DNA of 64,000 nucleotides from Chloranthus sessilifolius (Eukaryota; Streptophyta; Magnoliopsida; Chloranthales; Chloranthaceae), in contig CM037587.1 in assembly GCA_021018995.1 (NCBI GenBank), positions 68,033,604-68,097,603 of the forward strand. Direction: 5' to 3'. The notes below the pieces were generated by a model. That model was not told the DNA's origin and ran no database searches. It saw only the letters and a list, made by a program, of their open reading frames with translations. The first letter of the stretch is position 1, and every line of letters starts with the position of its first letter. This document shows, one piece after another, positions 1 to 10,908 of the stretch. The position numbers and the translations under genes are program-made.

Positions 1-161
1 TCTCCTGTTAGGATAGACACTGATAACATAAAGTCCAGTGTCTCTGGAACAATCTTCATCTTCTTTGCAAATCTAGGGGTGATGAAGGAGTGGGTAGACC
101 CTGGGTCTATCAGCACTCGTGCGTCATGTGCTACACCCTTTTTCATAAACTTGTAACGTAC
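1..161 (-). pseudogene. pol: Element A protease, N-terminal fragment
   Basis: Retroviral-type aspartic protease of the Pol polyprotein, which would cut the Gag-Pol precursor inside the virus-like particle. On the minus strand the region just after the inferred splice acceptor reads into an Asp-Pro-Gly-Ser-Thr-His-Ser active-site stretch. Asp-Pro-Gly replaces the classical Asp-Ser/Thr-Gly, and the same form occurs in element F at about 56.09 kb. Only about 50 residues are present before the window ends. No stop is visible in the conserved stretch, but nothing can be said about the rest of pol. Confidence 0.75.
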
Positions 162-312
162 CTATAATGCATACATATACGTACATACCATATACTTTAT
201 TTAGAATTTTTCTAATGCGCAACAACGATTATATACACTTGTCCTAATGAATGCACATTCTTTATCTAGAATTGTATTGAAACTGAAATCTTTTATTTAA
301 AAGAGATCTCAC
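162..312 (-). other. Putative spliceosomal intron between gag and protease (element A)
   Basis: On the minus strand the zinc-knuckle exon ends AAG, followed by GTGAG. After 151 AT-rich bases comes a TATAG acceptor followed by GT. Removing the segment joins the exons in phase 1, splitting a Gly codon, in the frame that leads into the protease active site. Element F has a homologous 156-bp segment at the same place with the same donor, acceptor and phase, and the two share internal sequence (around TGCATTAGGA). Splicing itself is inferred. Confidence 0.65.
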
Positions 313-1706
313 CTTGGATGATGTCGTGTACACTCCACCTTCAAGCGTGAATCACAGTAGGCTCTCCCTTGAACAACTGGCTTTCGTGATTGAATAGGTC
401 GTGGCATGAGAGTTGGGGCCATCTTTTCTTTAACTGCCTCAGGGCAATCTATAATCTCGTGGCCTATCATGCCGCATTTGAAACAGCCTCGCATTCCTTG
501 CCTACAATCCGCCGTTTTGTGGGACTTGCCACACTTGGCACAAGTTTCCCTTGGTGTTGAAGTAGCAGCTCTCGAAAAACCTTGGGTAGCTGTAGCCCCG
601 CTGGAAATAGCAGGACCCTCATACCTCATCGGTCTCCCTGATGCCAGCAACGGAAAACTTTGATGAGTAGTTTGTTGTGCGGCTCTCCCATACCCTGTCT
701 GGAATGGTTGTCTCTGATTCGGTGCTACAAACCTCGGTTTCTTATGTACCGATTCATAGCTCCCCGTCCTGCTTGGATCCATACTTCCTCTTCCCTATTG
801 TTCCCTCTTACGGTATCAGTTATTATTTTCTTCTTCTACTACTAATGCCTTACTCATTACTTCTCCATAGGTCTTCAGCTGGAAGGGCACAACCCCTCCT
901 CGGATGTCCGACCTTAAACCCTATTGGAACCTCTTTGCTTTCATCACATCTGAAACTACGTAGTCTGGGGCGAAGCGAGCCAGTCTCATGAATTCTACTC
1001 TGTACTCTCTCACGGTCATCCTCCCTTGAGCTAGCTGCAAAAATTGGGTCTCCATCTGATTTCTCACAACTTTAGGAAAATATTGCTTATTGAATTCTTC
1101 TACGAATTCGTCCCAAGTCCACGGCATATCTGGAGTTTCTTGTGCTCTCGTTCGCAAAACTGATTTCCACCAAGGTCCAGCCTCTCCATCTAGCATATAT
1201 GCCGCCCAACGAACGCTCTCATCCTCTGTGCATGTCAGTACACTAAACACCTTTTCCATTTCACCCAGCCAGTTTTTGGCTGCCATTGTGTCTGCTTGTC
1301 CTAAAAAGTTAGGAGGTCTCATCCTTCTGAACTCGGTAAATGCTGAAGCCACTGGTCGTGTAGGTCCTACTGGAGGTGTAGGTGTTTGTTGTGGTTCTGG
1401 GGCTACATGTACTGCCAAGGACGCTGCTTGCTGTGCCATGGTAGTTGCCATTGTCTCCATTGTGTGCATCATCCTCTGACGCTCTTCTCTTTCTTCATTT
1501 CTCTCCCTCACTCTATCTTGTTCCCTCTGATTTCGATCCTATCGATCTAGATCCTGATCTTCTGCTTGATTTTGGTTTCCTCCCTAGCCACTACCCTCGG
1601 GAATCCCCCTGTTTCCCAATGGTACCCTGTTTGTAGGTTAGACGAAACCATCTCTACTGCGTAAATTCCTACCACCCCTGGGTCGGCCTCTTCCTCTAAG
1701 AAACAT
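313..1706 (-). pseudogene. gag: Element A gag (capsid and double zinc knuckle), broken
   Basis: Gag polyprotein that would form the virus-like particle and bind element RNA. The minus-strand start at 1706 gives an Arg/Gly-rich N-terminus (MFLRGRGRPRGG), followed by a charged Glu/Arg stretch. The retrotransposon capsid domain lies at about 1370-925 (FRRMRPPNFLG, then AGPWWKS, EFNKQYFP and REYRVEFMRLARFAPDYV). A zinc-knuckle block lies at about 540-420: CX2CX3HX4C and then a canonical CX2CX4HX4C. Stops and a frame change near 920 separate the capsid and zinc-knuckle parts. Family-typical length is about 400-450 residues, so the order is complete although the frame is broken. The 3' end is set at the putative splice donor. 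Confidence 0.8.
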
Positions 1707-1788
1707 AACGGTCTGCATGAGAAACCACAGTTTCGTTAGCAGAAGTCTCTATATTCTGACGAGATGATAGCCAAAACTAGAAAGAAAC

Positions 1789-1802
1789 GGCTCTGATACC
1801 AA
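1789..1802 (-). other. Primer binding site, initiator tRNA-Met (element A)
   Basis: The minus strand reads TTGGTATCAGAGCC, the usual plant retrotransposon site for initiator tRNA-Met. It lies one base from the LTR end at 1804. It fixes the orientation of the element as minus and the LTR at 1804-4008 as the 5' LTR. Confidence 0.9.
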
Positions 1803-2242
1803 CTGTGATAGCCCGATTTTTGATGCTCCGAAAACCGTGCCATCAATACAACTCTCGAGGCCGTGCCCAACAACCTTTACAATACATTTGGTATCTACAA
1901 GCCAAAATTTACTCTAAACGAATTGTCATACCTAAAATAGTTTAGGGCCCCCAAAAAGGCGGTCATTGTCCCATGCCAATTCATGGGCATAAAGACCTAC
2001 CCAAGCCACTAGATAAAAGTTCACTCCAAATGTTTTATCGAAAGCATATCATATTCAACCACATTCCGTAAAGAGGCTTGATATACCAAGCCGTGCTTAA
2101 AAATTCTCAACTCACTCTCAAAGTGCACAAAGGGTCTCCTAGAAAAAATCTTCGGGAGGAGGCTCTGACTCCTCAGTGGGTACGTAGTCTGAATCTCCTG
2201 GATCAACGTCTCTAGAAGTCCTTGTTGCCGCCAGTCCTAAAC

Positions 2243-3635
2243 CTGTGACGTATAGTCTAAGGGGTGAGCTACATCCTAGCTCAATAGGGAAACAAAGTGA
2301 ACATATAGATTAAATCTCGCATATATATTAGCAGTTTTGAAAGCACAATTTACTAGGTATCACTTTTAAGTAGAACAATTGATATAACTGAAATAACTAA
2401 AATGCATACTGCTGATTTCCTTTCATAGTGTGGTTGTTCTCATCTTATGAATTTAGTTATGAATTCGGCCTAATCACTTAAACCTTTAACTTAAATAATA
2501 TCCGAGCAATATAGGATCGAGCCCCGATGGAATACCCACCATCGTCGTCTACTAGACAATTGTTACATGTATTCCCTGGGAATACTGCCCAAGCCACTTT
2601 CTCATAGGTGGCGGGGTCTATAATTATATCTACATCCCTGGGATGTGCTATGAGTATACGGATTGGCCGCCGTACCGGTCACGGATATCCTGCCGCGTCA
2701 GTCGTGGGTATCCCGCCACATCGGTGGGGTATTCTAATCAAACCTTAAATAACAAAGTATCAATGTGCTTTACATATAGTTATTCACCGTGACTTGTGCT
2801 AATTTTAGTACATTAGGCCTTATCATTATGTTGTAGTTTCACAGTTTTTTTTCAACCGTATCCCTGGGAAACTACAGATTTAATACATCATCTAGATGTC
2901 CTCATTATAATATTCCTTCCCCTGGGGACTTCATGATTTCACCTTGAAACTTATGCACACACCCCTTTTTTGGAAGATCATACAATACTCACTTTTTAAT
3001 TTAAATGCACTGCATATATGAGTTGACGAAATAAAGTACATGTTTCAAGAATATTCCCTACCTCGACGAATTTCAAAGCACCCCTTCTCGTAGAGGTTTA
3101 CACTTCACGATCATACGTCAAACCTACATTTTATGTATTTAGAATATGCTTAGAAAGGTTACTAGAATCATTGGAGTGCATAACCTCCATGTTTCTGTAC
3201 TAATAATTTCAAGAACTGAGTGGTGCCTCGCGTGAGCGAGCAAAATTCCTCGCTCGAGCGGTCACTAGACCTCGCTCGAGCGGTCACTTGACCTCGCTCG
3301 AGCGGTCACTTGACCTCGCTCGAGCGGTTAAATCGAGGTCGCTCGAGCGATTAAATCGAGCCCCCTGAAGCTTTACTGGGGACCTCGCTCGAGCGAGCTT
3401 CCCTCTTGTTTTGGGGACCGCTCGAGCGAGCCCAGAGCTATATTTTTACTATTTGTCCTCGCTCGAGCGAGCCCTTTAGACCACTCGAGCGATGAGCGAT
3501 GATTTTTACTCCTCGATCTGTTCGAGAACACTATTTCTCCCTTCATTCAAACATTAATATCATTAAAAATTATTCAACCAACATTCTTCCTATTATTTAA
3601 AACATGCCTAAGCATCTATCATGCCTTTAACATAC
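2243..3635 (-). other. Putative LTR leader intron (element A)
   Basis: On the minus strand a strong donor (TGGAG then GTATGT) lies 373 bp into the LTR. An acceptor (CGTCACAG then GT) lies 439 bp before the LTR end. The same arrangement occurs in the LTRs of B, D and F. The intron would be 1393 bp and contains the palindrome array. There is no direct evidence of transcription or splicing. Confidence 0.45.
3234..3495. repeat. Array of the palindrome CGCTCGAGCG (element A LTR)
   Basis: Eight exact copies of the 10-bp palindrome start at 3251, 3273, 3295, 3317, 3340, 3386, 3419 and 3460, with degenerate copies at both ends (about 3234 and 3483). The first five are spaced 22-23 bp apart, with GTCACTTGAC-like spacers; the later ones are irregular. 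Each unit contains CTCGAG and several CpG sites. No protein-coding role is apparent. Confidence 0.92.
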
Positions 3636-4008
3636 CTCCAACGATGAGTCTCGCGCAAGTTCGATTCAAGATTCGAAATTTTACTAGGCTAACAGGTCTC
3701 CAAGGTTCCTCCTCCAGCCTTTGCTCCAACTCTTCCACCGATTTTAAATCCCAACAAAACCCTAGTTCTTTACTATGCTCTTCTTTTCTTTCTCTCTATT
3801 TCTCCTTCTCTCTATTTAGGTTAGCATAGGGTTACGTAAGGGGTCTCTTCACTTATATACTTATATACTTATAAGTTAGGAAAAATACTAGTGTGTTTCC
3901 CACCTACACATGTAGTGTATACATGTTAGTCTTGGTTCCCTTGTGAATCACACATACATGTGTATGGTGCATAATATGCACGGTTTCCAAAAATATGGGG
4001 TTGTGACA

Positions 4009-4416
4009 TTTTCCCAAAATCCAACACCTCATTCCCCACTATTTTTGCAAACCATATCCCATCCAACCATACCTTCTCAAAATTCAAATATCATCCAAGC
4101 CATATCCTATTATTCCACATCCACACATATCATGCTCAATTTTACCTGGGCCATGCCCAATTTTTCCCATACACCCATCTCATCCATACCACACATTTCT
4201 CCTCCATCAAATATACCATTTACATCCACCCCATCACCCAATCCAATGGCCATGATGAATGAGATGGTCAAGGCCTATACAATATGGAAGGCCTCACAAA
4301 GCAACCTCCCTTATCCATCCCCCACACACCCATCTCATGCACTCCCAAATCTCCATGTCCCTTTCCTCCAAAGCTCCCATCAACCCCCCACTATCCATAC
4401 CACCCATGACCCCCAT
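4009..4416 (+). pseudogene. Element G internal fragment, N-terminal gag side
   Basis: This 408-bp piece lies between the end of element A and the start of element B. It reads as an open Pro/Ser/Thr/His-rich frame with no recognised fold. Its continuation is at 22358: B is flanked by identical CCCCAT copies, which joins this fragment to the Pro-rich region before the G capsid. The 5' LTR and PBS of G must lie upstream of A, outside the window. Confidence 0.6.
4411..4416. other. Flanking direct repeat CCCCAT of element B
   Basis: CCCCAT directly precedes the TGTGACAG end of B and recurs at 22358-22363 directly after its TGTTACA end. Gypsy elements usually make 5-bp duplications; the sixth base may be chance. 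The pair shows that 4417-22357 is one insertion event plus its nested insertion. Confidence 0.82.
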
Positions 4417-4880
4417 TGTGACAGCCCGATTTTCCCCGATTTCACAAAACCTGCACAATATATTTTTTTTTCTTCCTTACATCATAAACTCAGGGAAAAT
4501 CAGACCGTCGGGTCGCACATATCACGATCCGAATACATAATTTACTTGGTATGCCAACATGGGTAGAGTCAAAGTAACATATAATAATAATAATAATAAG
4601 GTTCTTCTATATATAAAGACTAAATAAAACGGGCCCACAAGAAAACCACTGGTGATGGCCGACCATCACCTAAACAGTGGCTTCAACAACATTCCTAAAG
4701 ATTAAGTCTTAATACAGTAATAAATCCCCGAACATATCAAGTCCATCATCCAAAATACCTCAAAACATTCATTACACAAACCCAAAACATACCCACGTCC
4801 AAAGCTCACCTAAGGTAAAATTTCCCAAATGGGAGATCCCAAGCCTTTCTCCATAGCTGGATCCTGATCAATACCTATAC

Positions 4881-6483
4881 CTGTGATCTATAGTCGAGGG
4901 ATGAGCTACAGCCTAGCCCAATAGGGAAATAAATGAATATGTAAAGCTATCTTACTCACACATATTTCATGACATAAGCGAAGCATGATCTCATAAGCTA
5001 AAAATAGTTTAAAGTATTTAAATTATCAAAGGCATGAACTGAATGCACATATCACATCTTATCTTTTCACACTACACATCTTATCTTTTACTTAACTTGT
5101 TCTCATATCACACAAAGCCTTGTGTCACAAACTTAAATCAAATGACTTAAATAATTTCCGAGCAATATAGCATCGAGCCCCGATGAAATACCCTCCATCA
5201 TCGTTCAATTGAACTATATTTCAACTAAACACAAGATCAAGTCCCATTCACCGAGACAACTTGGCATACTCATTACCCTCTTAGTGATTTTATCTCATGT
5301 TTGTACGGATTGGCCGCCGTACCGGTCATGGATATTCTGCCGAGTTAGTCACGGGTATACCGCCATGTCGATGGGGTATTCTACGAACTTCAAATCTATT
5401 GTGCAAAATATATATAGTTTATCACCATATAATTGTGCTAACTATAATATTCAAAGTTTGTTCAAGTCTCATTCACATAGTTTCACATTTGACTATATAT
5501 CCCTAAGATGTCACATACTCATATGCATCACCTAGATGCTCACATCTCATATACATCCCTGGGATGTCATGCACTTATAAGCTTACTGGTTTCTTACTTA
5601 GTGTACACCCACACACACACACACACATCTTTAATTCATATACTTAAACTCAATTTCGATTAACAAGAAAATAACTATGCTCTTAATACATGCATACATA
5701 TATCACATCACTACACACATGATCTCGTAATCAAGTGTACATGTTCAGAGTATTCCCTACCTCACACACGGAGCCGTTCAAAGCGACACCACAGTCCTTA
5801 TCAATGGCTTTCCGCCCTCAATCTACATTATAAACACACCATGATGCATCAAAGATTAACTCTACTCACTAAAAACCTATACTTATTTAAGTGTTTCTAA
5901 AAAAATAAGGCAGAAATGGGCAAGTTCATGCTAATATAGAGTTTGATGCAACTTTCCTCCTAAATTTTGACCTTTAAATATTTGGATTCACGAAATGGTT
6001 AAATCACAAGAGTCGTAGAGGTCGTTGTCCTCTTTCCAACACCGTATGAATTGTATCAATCAGAATTCAGAGTAAAATGTTATAGCTAAAATACTGAAGC
6101 AGTGTCGGTAAGCACAATCAAAATCGATTAATCAATCCCAAATTGATTAATAGATTTTTCAAAAACCAACTTTTCCAACCACTGGCAGTACTCAGTCAAT
6201 TAATCGATTTCAAATCGATTAATCGAAAATCAAAAATTGATTAATTGACTTAAATTCGATTAATCGATTTCGTGTTGCAGTTCCCAGATTTACTTTCTGA
6301 CAAAAATCGATTAATCAATTTTCAAATTGATTAATCGATTTTGACAGAAAAATAGCCCTTTTGGCTATACATCTTGCTTTCACCTTTTCTCATTTTTTTC
6401 TTCTTTTTCCTCTTTTAATCCAATATTTATATATTAAATTAAAGCTCAAACTTTACGCACATCATCAATTAACAAAACCTTAC
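4881..6483 (-). other. Putative LTR leader intron (element B, 3' LTR copy)
   Basis: The minus strand has TTTAAG then GTAAGG at 6483 and GATCACAG then GT at 4881. The acceptor lies 464 bp before the LTR end, against 427-479 bp in A, D and F. The other B LTR keeps both sites (donor at 21814, acceptor at 11365), although element C now separates them. The CGATTAATCG array lies inside. Confidence 0.45.
6118..6345. repeat. Array of CGATTAATCG palindromes (element B, 3' LTR)
   Basis: About ten intact or slightly altered copies of the AT-centred palindrome CGATTAATCG, often within AAATCGATTAATCGATTT. They are spaced irregularly around short unique segments. The equivalent place in the other LTR is 21421-21675. 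Element F has the same core motif in its LTRs and in an internal region. Confidence 0.9.
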
Positions 6484-7026
6484 CTTAAATCTAACATATG
6501 AGTGATTCAAGGGCTTGGATCAAGAGCTAGGATTCTTAACTTTCAAATTCCCAAATCACACACGATTTCCATGGAGTTTAACACATTGGCACAGCTTTCA
6601 CGCACGATCCACGCATCACATCATAAGTATTTACTCTCCTTTCCTTTCTTCACTCTCTTTCTTCTTCTTCCTCTTTCTCTCACAAGAAACCCAAGCCTCA
6701 AACCTTACAACCGAATGGTTTCTAAGAGAAGCCTCTCCTTCCCTTATACTTAAAAGCCCAGCTCACAAGCAAAACACATACACACCGCAATAGGTGTATA
6801 AAACCCTACAAAAGATCTAACACCACACGAGTGTGTACTTTCACACCAAAACTAATCCAACCTAAGTCATCAACTTGACTTTCACTTGATTGCACAAGTG
6901 ATCAGATGTGCACGCATCCCGAGGTATACTATTCAAAGTTAGGCATGTATCCCGAGGTATACTATTCAAAGTCGAGCATGCATCCTGAGGTACACTCTTT
7001 AAAGTCAAAATTTTCAAGATGTTACA

Positions 7027-7065
7027 TTCTTCCCACCTTATAAAACTTTCATCCTCGAAAATTGC
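7027..7065 (-). other. Polypurine tract and conserved box before the 3' LTR (element B)
   Basis: The minus strand reads a TTTTCGAGGATGAAA box, then TATAAGGTGGGAAGA, directly before the LTR start TGTAACA. This arrangement is typical of Tekay/Del elements and matches D (51697-51737) and F (61973-62008). It would prime plus-strand DNA synthesis. Confidence 0.85.
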
Positions 7066-9794
7066 CGACAACACTTCCGAACGCTAACTCACTAACAACG
7101 ATTCCTGCTAACAAGAACTTACTCATAATGATGAAACAACGCACGCACCCTGAACGAAAATTTTAATTTCTCATAATCATTCAATTAACTATCCATATTG
7201 AATTCATAATGAAAGACTGAATTTTTTTCTCAACCAAATTATCCATTATCCTGCATGAAAATTCACATATCACTAGATCGGCGTACCACCGATTATCCAA
7301 TAAGGTAATCATTTGTTAAACTATATTTCTATAAAATCAACTGCAACATATATCATCAATGAAATTGTCAACCCACAACTAACCATATGGATCATAATTG
7401 AAATTTAACCATCACCATAAAGGAAAAGAAAATCGTCTAACCATTAATTGCCAACATGTACCATTAATTGCAATAAAGGTCCCCACATACATATATCAAC
7501 AGATGAGCTAATAGCATCGATCCTACATCCAAAACACGATATTAACATGTTCTAAGATTAAACATATATGATAAGGTATACACTATGATTTTCTCTGCAA
7601 CCAATGCCTTATCCATCACATCAGCTTAAGTCTCTAATTCCTACATGAACACACATAGTCATCACCACGAATGATATTCACTTTAATTTTCTTCAATTAC
7701 CTCGAAACCAATTCAATTCACGGTCTATGGCTATTTTTGAGCACCACCCATCTGGGTATCCTCACCAAGATTCAACATCCTCTTGACCAGGTCATCACAA
7801 TCTTCCCACCTAAAAGAATTTTTTTCCTCGAAAATGCACGGAAGAAAATCTGAGTAACAACTCAATTATCAATAATGTATGAAAATATTCGTAACTACAA
7901 AACCTCAATTCACACGCACTTATCCCCCTCGTAGTCCACACATCGACCCAAGTCACTTGGCACAATCACACACTCACTGTCATAGTCAAATCAGCTATGC
8001 CCAAAATCAGCATATCCACACATGTTCACACAGACAATCCACCCTCCAAAATCTACGTAAAAGAGAATAAGGTACTCCACTACCCATCTGTAAGGAATTT
8101 TATCCCTCGAAAGTGAACGACGTGACACTTGGGTACTCAATATAGTAATCATTTGTTAAACTCAAATTACACATAGAGAATACTACAACGAAGTGGAATT
8201 ACATATATTGAGACCAATTTGAATTACACACAGTCAAAGCCACAGAGTTGAATGCATATTTGCTACAATACATCGTCTAAAGATTGACCACACACCAGTA
8301 AAAATCTATATGCTGAGCTTTACACTAAGGATATCCATCTAGCACTAACCGGACTGGTGCTCACTCAAGAGTCAGAGTGATAGATAAGTTAACTCATGCA
8401 CAGGTAATTACAAAACCTCACTTCCAATACTTAAGAAAGTATCTTTATAAATAGTTGGCAAGAATATATCCACTAAGAAAGAGATATCAACCTTGAGATT
8501 ACAACCATCAATCTAGAAATCAAAATCATAAGCAGGGACCCTTCAATTGGCAAGCATTTCTCAACTTACTACTAACCCAGCAGATCATCAAATTATCCCT
8601 TAATGATTGCATCACGTCGATAACCATGCTGAAAAATTTCCAATAGACACCTCTAGATCTCGGATAATACTTATCAAGCATTGAGCCCACTTATGAAACT
8701 TAAACAATCAGTCAGAGAAAAGTTGACTCACCCCATTGATGTTATATCCATTAGAATAAATCTAACTATAATACGGGATAAGTTAAATATATCAATTACT
8801 AAAATTTCTTATGGCCCAACTAGTCATTACCACAATGAAATTTGACACCATCACGTAACCCATGATAAAACGCATCCACAAAGCTGAAAATACACTCCCG
8901 TGAAATTGGGAATTTCGATAACCATCAATTAGGAATAATCTTAACCACTAGTCTAAATGTGCGACTTCCTCCACGATTTAAATTATCATCACCACAAGCA
9001 TACCATAATAAATACCATCATTAGCCATAACGTATATCCACAAAGGTATGAAGTCATTACAAAGTGAGCTTATTATAAATCGGCCATAATGATCTTAAAA
9101 TCTCAAATTTATGCCTTCAATCATTCTTATCACACTCAATTACCACTCAGATTAGAAAAGAAAAGATACTCGGTCACAATGTATCCAATCATTTAAACAA
9201 GGAGATAATTCTAGATGGCAATTTCAAAGAACATCCCTTCGATGCGTAATATTAAGGTTTTACGTACATGTCAGCTTAAGATGAAATGTCTCTTCATGAG
9301 CACAGACCTCAACACAAGCAATAGAGTCACTAATTGTTCTTGTCATCCCTATTGATCCACCGTCGTCAATATGGATTTAAAGTGTTTGTAACTGTGCGAT
9401 CATAATGGTAAGACGAAGTCTAAGATTATAGTAGTGATAACTAATCCAACAATGAATTGAGAAGTCACTAAAAATCCTATCTTTTCTCAATTAGCTTCTT
9501 TCAAACTAAGGGTCAAGTCCCTAATGTGAGCCATCAAAATCTATGTCAACTCAATTTCAGATTATAAACAATCTATCCTTACATAATGTCACCCTAACTG
9601 TCAAGATATATTCAAGCCCGTCCTTATATTGATCACCTACTTAGTTAATCTTTGAAATTTGAAATTTGTTTATCTCATGCAGGTGATTTAATCAGATGCA
9701 CATATGATGGTGTCATGATATACCTTAAGTGTCAAAAGCAACCATAATTTCTAAGGCACTTGTCATCTAAAAATTTGAGTAAAACCTTGACAAT
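7066..9794 (-). other. Element B internal non-coding region
   Basis: About 2.7 kb of AT-rich sequence where pol would normally be. No open frame resembles protease, RT, RNase H or integrase on either strand. Two further copies of a PPT-like plus TTTTCGAGG-like block lie near 7803-7835 and 8080-8115. The phrase GTAATCATTTGTTAAAC recurs near 7305 and 8147, which points to old internal duplication. Confidence 0.7.
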
Positions 9795-10433
9795 CGATAA
9801 TCAATCGATACCTTGGGAAACTTCATGTGCCATCTGGGCATCGTGCATCGATGTTTCACTTATAGGACCTTGAGTTGTAGGGAGGATCGGCTCGGAAGTA
9901 GACGTCGATGTTACCCGCCTTTGGCGTCTCACTGGGCAATCCTATATCCGGTGCCCTTTCTCACCACACTTAAAACATGTGCGCAAAACTAACCGACACT
10001 CTTCTGTTTTGTAGCGCTTCCCACAATGCGCGCATATACTGATCGGTGTAGGATCTGAAGAGTGAGAGGGTACATGGACAAATACAAGGGTGGCAAGTGC
10101 ACGATCCTGTACTGTGGACCAAGAAGTATCCTGAGTCATTTTTGAGGTCGTCACCCCCATCCTCAATGAGGGGCAATGTTTTATCAGGTGTCCCATTCGC
10201 CCACACTTGAAACACCCTCTCATGCCTCGCCTACAGTCCGATGTCTTGTGTCGTTTCCTACACCTTGAGCATGACTCAACCTGTATCAATGGAGAGGTGT
10301 GAGTCGTCTCTCGCAACATTGTCATGAGTAATGCAGTCTGCTGAACCATTGTGTTGATCATCGTCTCAAGCAACCGCCTATTCTACTCATTTTCTCCGGT
10401 GCATCCAATTCTTGCTCTTTTGTGTGGTGCCAT
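9795..10433 (-). pseudogene. gag: Element B reduced gag with two zinc-knuckle pairs
   Basis: The frame starts at 10433 (MAPHKRARIGCTGENE), has a stop after 16 codons, then continues with a Met/Thr-rich segment resembling the Gag N-terminus of element A. It then goes straight to zinc knuckles. Pair one has CX2CX3HX4C and CX2CX4HX4C. Pair two has CX2CX3YX4C, with His replaced by Tyr, and a second CX2CX4HX4C interrupted by an in-frame TAG near 9942. The capsid domain is missing altogether. The frame then runs to a stop near 9795. A nucleic-acid-binding role is plausible, but the stops make it a probable pseudogene. Confidence 0.7.
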
Positions 10434-10894
10434 TGCGATCTATCAAAATGAAACAAAACTTTCAATCAATAGCGATCATGATCATTATGGCTCTATGTTT
10501 TGACAAAACATCAAAAACATATCCTATATCCTATCACCGAACCTCTATTACGATCATTAATTATCTCTACTATAAGAGATCGTGAAGATCCACAATCCAA
10601 GTTCTAAACGGAACCTACTGCCACGACTCAAGAACCTAAAGCCTAAGGTTTCCACCAATTGTGATATAGAGTCCTAATTGGATCTCCTATACCCTAACAG
10701 AATCTACTGCCATATTCTTGGGTCCCAACAAGTCCTAAGTCAAGACTTAATGCTTAAGCTCTATTGCCACATCATCCCTAGAAGACCTAACGCCTAAGCT
10801 CATATACCAACTGTGATAAAGTCATAGTTAGGTCTAGACTTCATACACAATCTAATGTCATCGCGTTTGAGTCCCAATAACACCTAACGCCTAA
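10434..10894 (-). other. Element B untranslated leader
   Basis: Region between the PBS and the reduced gag. It contains several imperfect repeats of a phrase meaning 'CCTAACGCCTAAGCT' on the plus strand (about 10735-10895) and degenerate PBS-like copies (ATACCAACTGTGATA near 10805). No open frame of note. Confidence 0.6.
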
Positions 10895-10907
10895 GCTCTG
10901 ATACCAA
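10895..10907 (-). other. Primer binding site, initiator tRNA-Met (element B)
   Basis: The minus strand reads TTGGTATCAGAGC, one base from the LTR boundary at 10909. It identifies the right-hand LTR as the 5' LTR. Confidence 0.9.
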
Positions 10908-10908
10908 C

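Larger units (their letters stand above)
1..4008 (-). mobile_element. Element A: Tekay/Del-like Ty3/gypsy chromovirus, 5' part
   Basis: Read on the minus strand, the order is 5' LTR (4008 to 1804), PBS, gag with zinc knuckles, a putative intron, and the start of the protease, which runs off the window. The PBS matches initiator tRNA-Met. The gag and protease residues closely resemble those of element F at 54.5-56.3 kb, so A and F belong to one lineage in opposite orientations. A interrupts element G, whose sequence resumes at 4009. Its 3' LTR and second target-duplication copy lie before position 1. Gag has frameshifts and stops, so this copy is probably not autonomous. Lineage assignment rests on remembered family features. 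Confidence 0.88.
1804..4008 (-). repeat. 5' LTR of element A (2205 bp)
   Basis: Bounded by TG...CA; in element orientation it starts TGTCACAACCCC and ends just before the PBS. A TATA-like stretch (GTATATAAG, minus strand, about 3847-3860) lies about 150 bp from the LTR start. Further in come a GTATGT donor at 3635, the CGCTCGAGCG palindrome array, a conserved CGG/GATATCC box (about 2655-2735), a block around ATATTGCTCGG (about 2505) also seen in B, D and F, and an acceptor at 2243. The second LTR is outside the window, so age cannot be estimated. Confidence 0.88.
4417..7026 (-). repeat. 3' LTR of element B (2610 bp)
   Basis: Starts TGTGACAGCCCG and ends TGTTACA on the plus strand. The other LTR is 2633 bp after removal of element C. 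A TATA-like TATAAGGG (minus strand, about 6740-6752) lies near the LTR start. A (CA)n run lies at about 5604-5626, the CGG/GATATCC box at about 5307-5385, and a CATCCCTGGGATG palindrome near 5555. Splice-like donor and acceptor sites lie at 6483 and 4881. Confidence 0.9.

Noticed and set aside
1789-1802. tRNA-like sequence as a tRNA gene
   Set aside because: Only the tRNA-complementary PBS is present; there is no cloverleaf.
3234-3495. Regularly spaced palindromes considered as a CRISPR array
   Set aside because: Spacers are not unique in the needed way, the setting is a plant LTR, and no cas genes exist.
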